Source: Ogataea parapolymorpha DL-1
Taxonomy: Eukaryota > Ascomycota > Pichiomycetes > Pichiales > Pichiaceae
Assembly: GCF_000187245.1 (NCBI RefSeq)
Contig: NC_027862.1
Span: forward strand, 1-64,000
Direction of reading: 5' to 3'
Length of the DNA stretch: 64,000 nucleotides
Positions 63,695-64,000 of this stretch are shown piece by piece. The first letter of the stretch is position 1. Every line of letters begins with the position of its first letter. Both the position numbers and the translations under genes were made by a program. The notes beneath the pieces were generated by a model. The model saw only the letters and a program-made list of their open reading frames with translations. It had not been told where the DNA came from and ran no database searches.

Positions 63695-64000
63695 ATGGCG
63701 GAGGTTGCCGACGAGGACCTACCCACCAGATGGGAGATCGAGCTGGAGGTAAGTACCAATTGTTGGCTGCTAACGTATCAGTTTGTGCAGTCGCTCGCTA
63801 ATATGCAGTATCTCACGTACTTAGCCCAGACGGGGTTCCTGGAGGACGAGAAGTTCCTTAACTATCTTGAATATCTGGAATACTGGCGACGTCCCGAATA
63901 TGCAAAACAGCTAGTCTACCCAAATTGTCTGCATGTGCTCACCATGCTGAAAAGCCCGCAGTTCCGCAAGGACATCGCCAAGGCAGAGCTGAGCTCTGTG
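63695..64000 (+). CDS. MED31: MED31 (SOH1), Mediator middle-module subunit; 5' part, with a 33-nt intron
   Basis: The gene runs off the window. Exon 1 (63695-63748) encodes 18 residues ending RWEIELE; exon 2 starts at 63782 with [16 protein letters not shown]. Joined, EIELEFVQSLAN is the diagnostic Med31 motif, and [12 protein letters not shown] and [10 protein letters not shown] follow as in all orthologues. Med31 is a small, highly conserved Mediator subunit contacting Med7. The intron is in frame and without a stop, so an unspliced product would carry 11 extra residues inside the conserved core. Divergent from the FIT2 gene. Confidence 0.93.
   Translation, partial: MAEVADEDLPTRWEIELEVSTNCWLLTYQFVQSLANMQYLTYLAQTGFLEDEKFLNYLEYLEYWRRPEYAKQLVYPNCLHVLTMLKSPQFRKDIAKAELSSV
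63749..63781 (+). other. 33-nt intron in MED31
   Basis: Begins GTAAGT, has the branch site GCTAAC and ends CAG eight bases after the branch A. Removal restores EIELE-FVQSLAN exactly. It is nearly the same size and plan as the GH3 intron at 15800-15831. Confidence 0.88.

Overview
The window is 64 kb of a budding-yeast nuclear genome. Genes are dense and mostly intronless, intergenic spacers are very short, and nearly every housekeeping protein has a clear Saccharomyces counterpart. CTG codons sit at conserved Leu positions (Leu4 of RPN11; the EIELE segment of MED31), so CUG is read as Leu and the CTG-Ser clade is unlikely. Overall I infer a methylotrophic-type yeast near Ogataea/Hansenula polymorpha. 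That placement is an inference from general similarity and was not tested.

Layout. (1) 1-8.4 kb is a surface/accessory block: three GPI-type wall proteins, two of which share a ~55-residue module, a PSG1-like membrane protein and two paralogous MFS transporters. (2) 9.07-20.6 kb is the most unusual part, a complete hydantoin-utilisation cluster: NCS1 permease, cyclic amidohydrolase (hydantoinase/dihydropyrimidinase type), Asp/hydantoin racemase (DCG1 family), D-carbamoylase-type nitrilase, 2-hydroxyacid dehydrogenase, GH3 beta-glucosidase and a Zn2Cys6 regulator. Every promoter of the block carries a GATAAG site plus a TTGCCC(G) element. Two promoters share an almost identical 22-bp composite of the two, so the block looks like one nitrogen-regulated regulon. 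(3) 21.5-26.7 kb holds an alpha/beta hydrolase, a shortened TFIIIA-like zinc-finger protein, a JEN1-type carboxylate transporter and an aldo-keto reductase. (4) 26.7-64 kb is a compact housekeeping block: TEL2, CAX4, GRH1, SUA5, PDI1, GID7, ATG22, RPN11, SAD1, a prolidase-like peptidase, MCM5, TBF1, MDJ1, a TBC-like protein, NUP2, RPS25, two box C/D snoRNAs matching snR55 and snR61, a POM33-like protein, a thioredoxin-reductase-like flavoprotein, ADE13, PYC1, DUO1, a 100-aa orphan, an acetyl-CoA transporter-like protein, a FIT2 family protein and the 5' part of MED31.

Recurring themes: micro-introns of 32 nt (GH3 gene) and 33 nt (MED31), with a possible 37-nt one in the RPS25 leader; convergent genes whose stop codons overlap inside a CTAG palindrome; and divergent promoters only 23-125 bp long made largely of A/T tracts. 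I found no tRNA, rRNA, transposon, LTR or CRISPR array.
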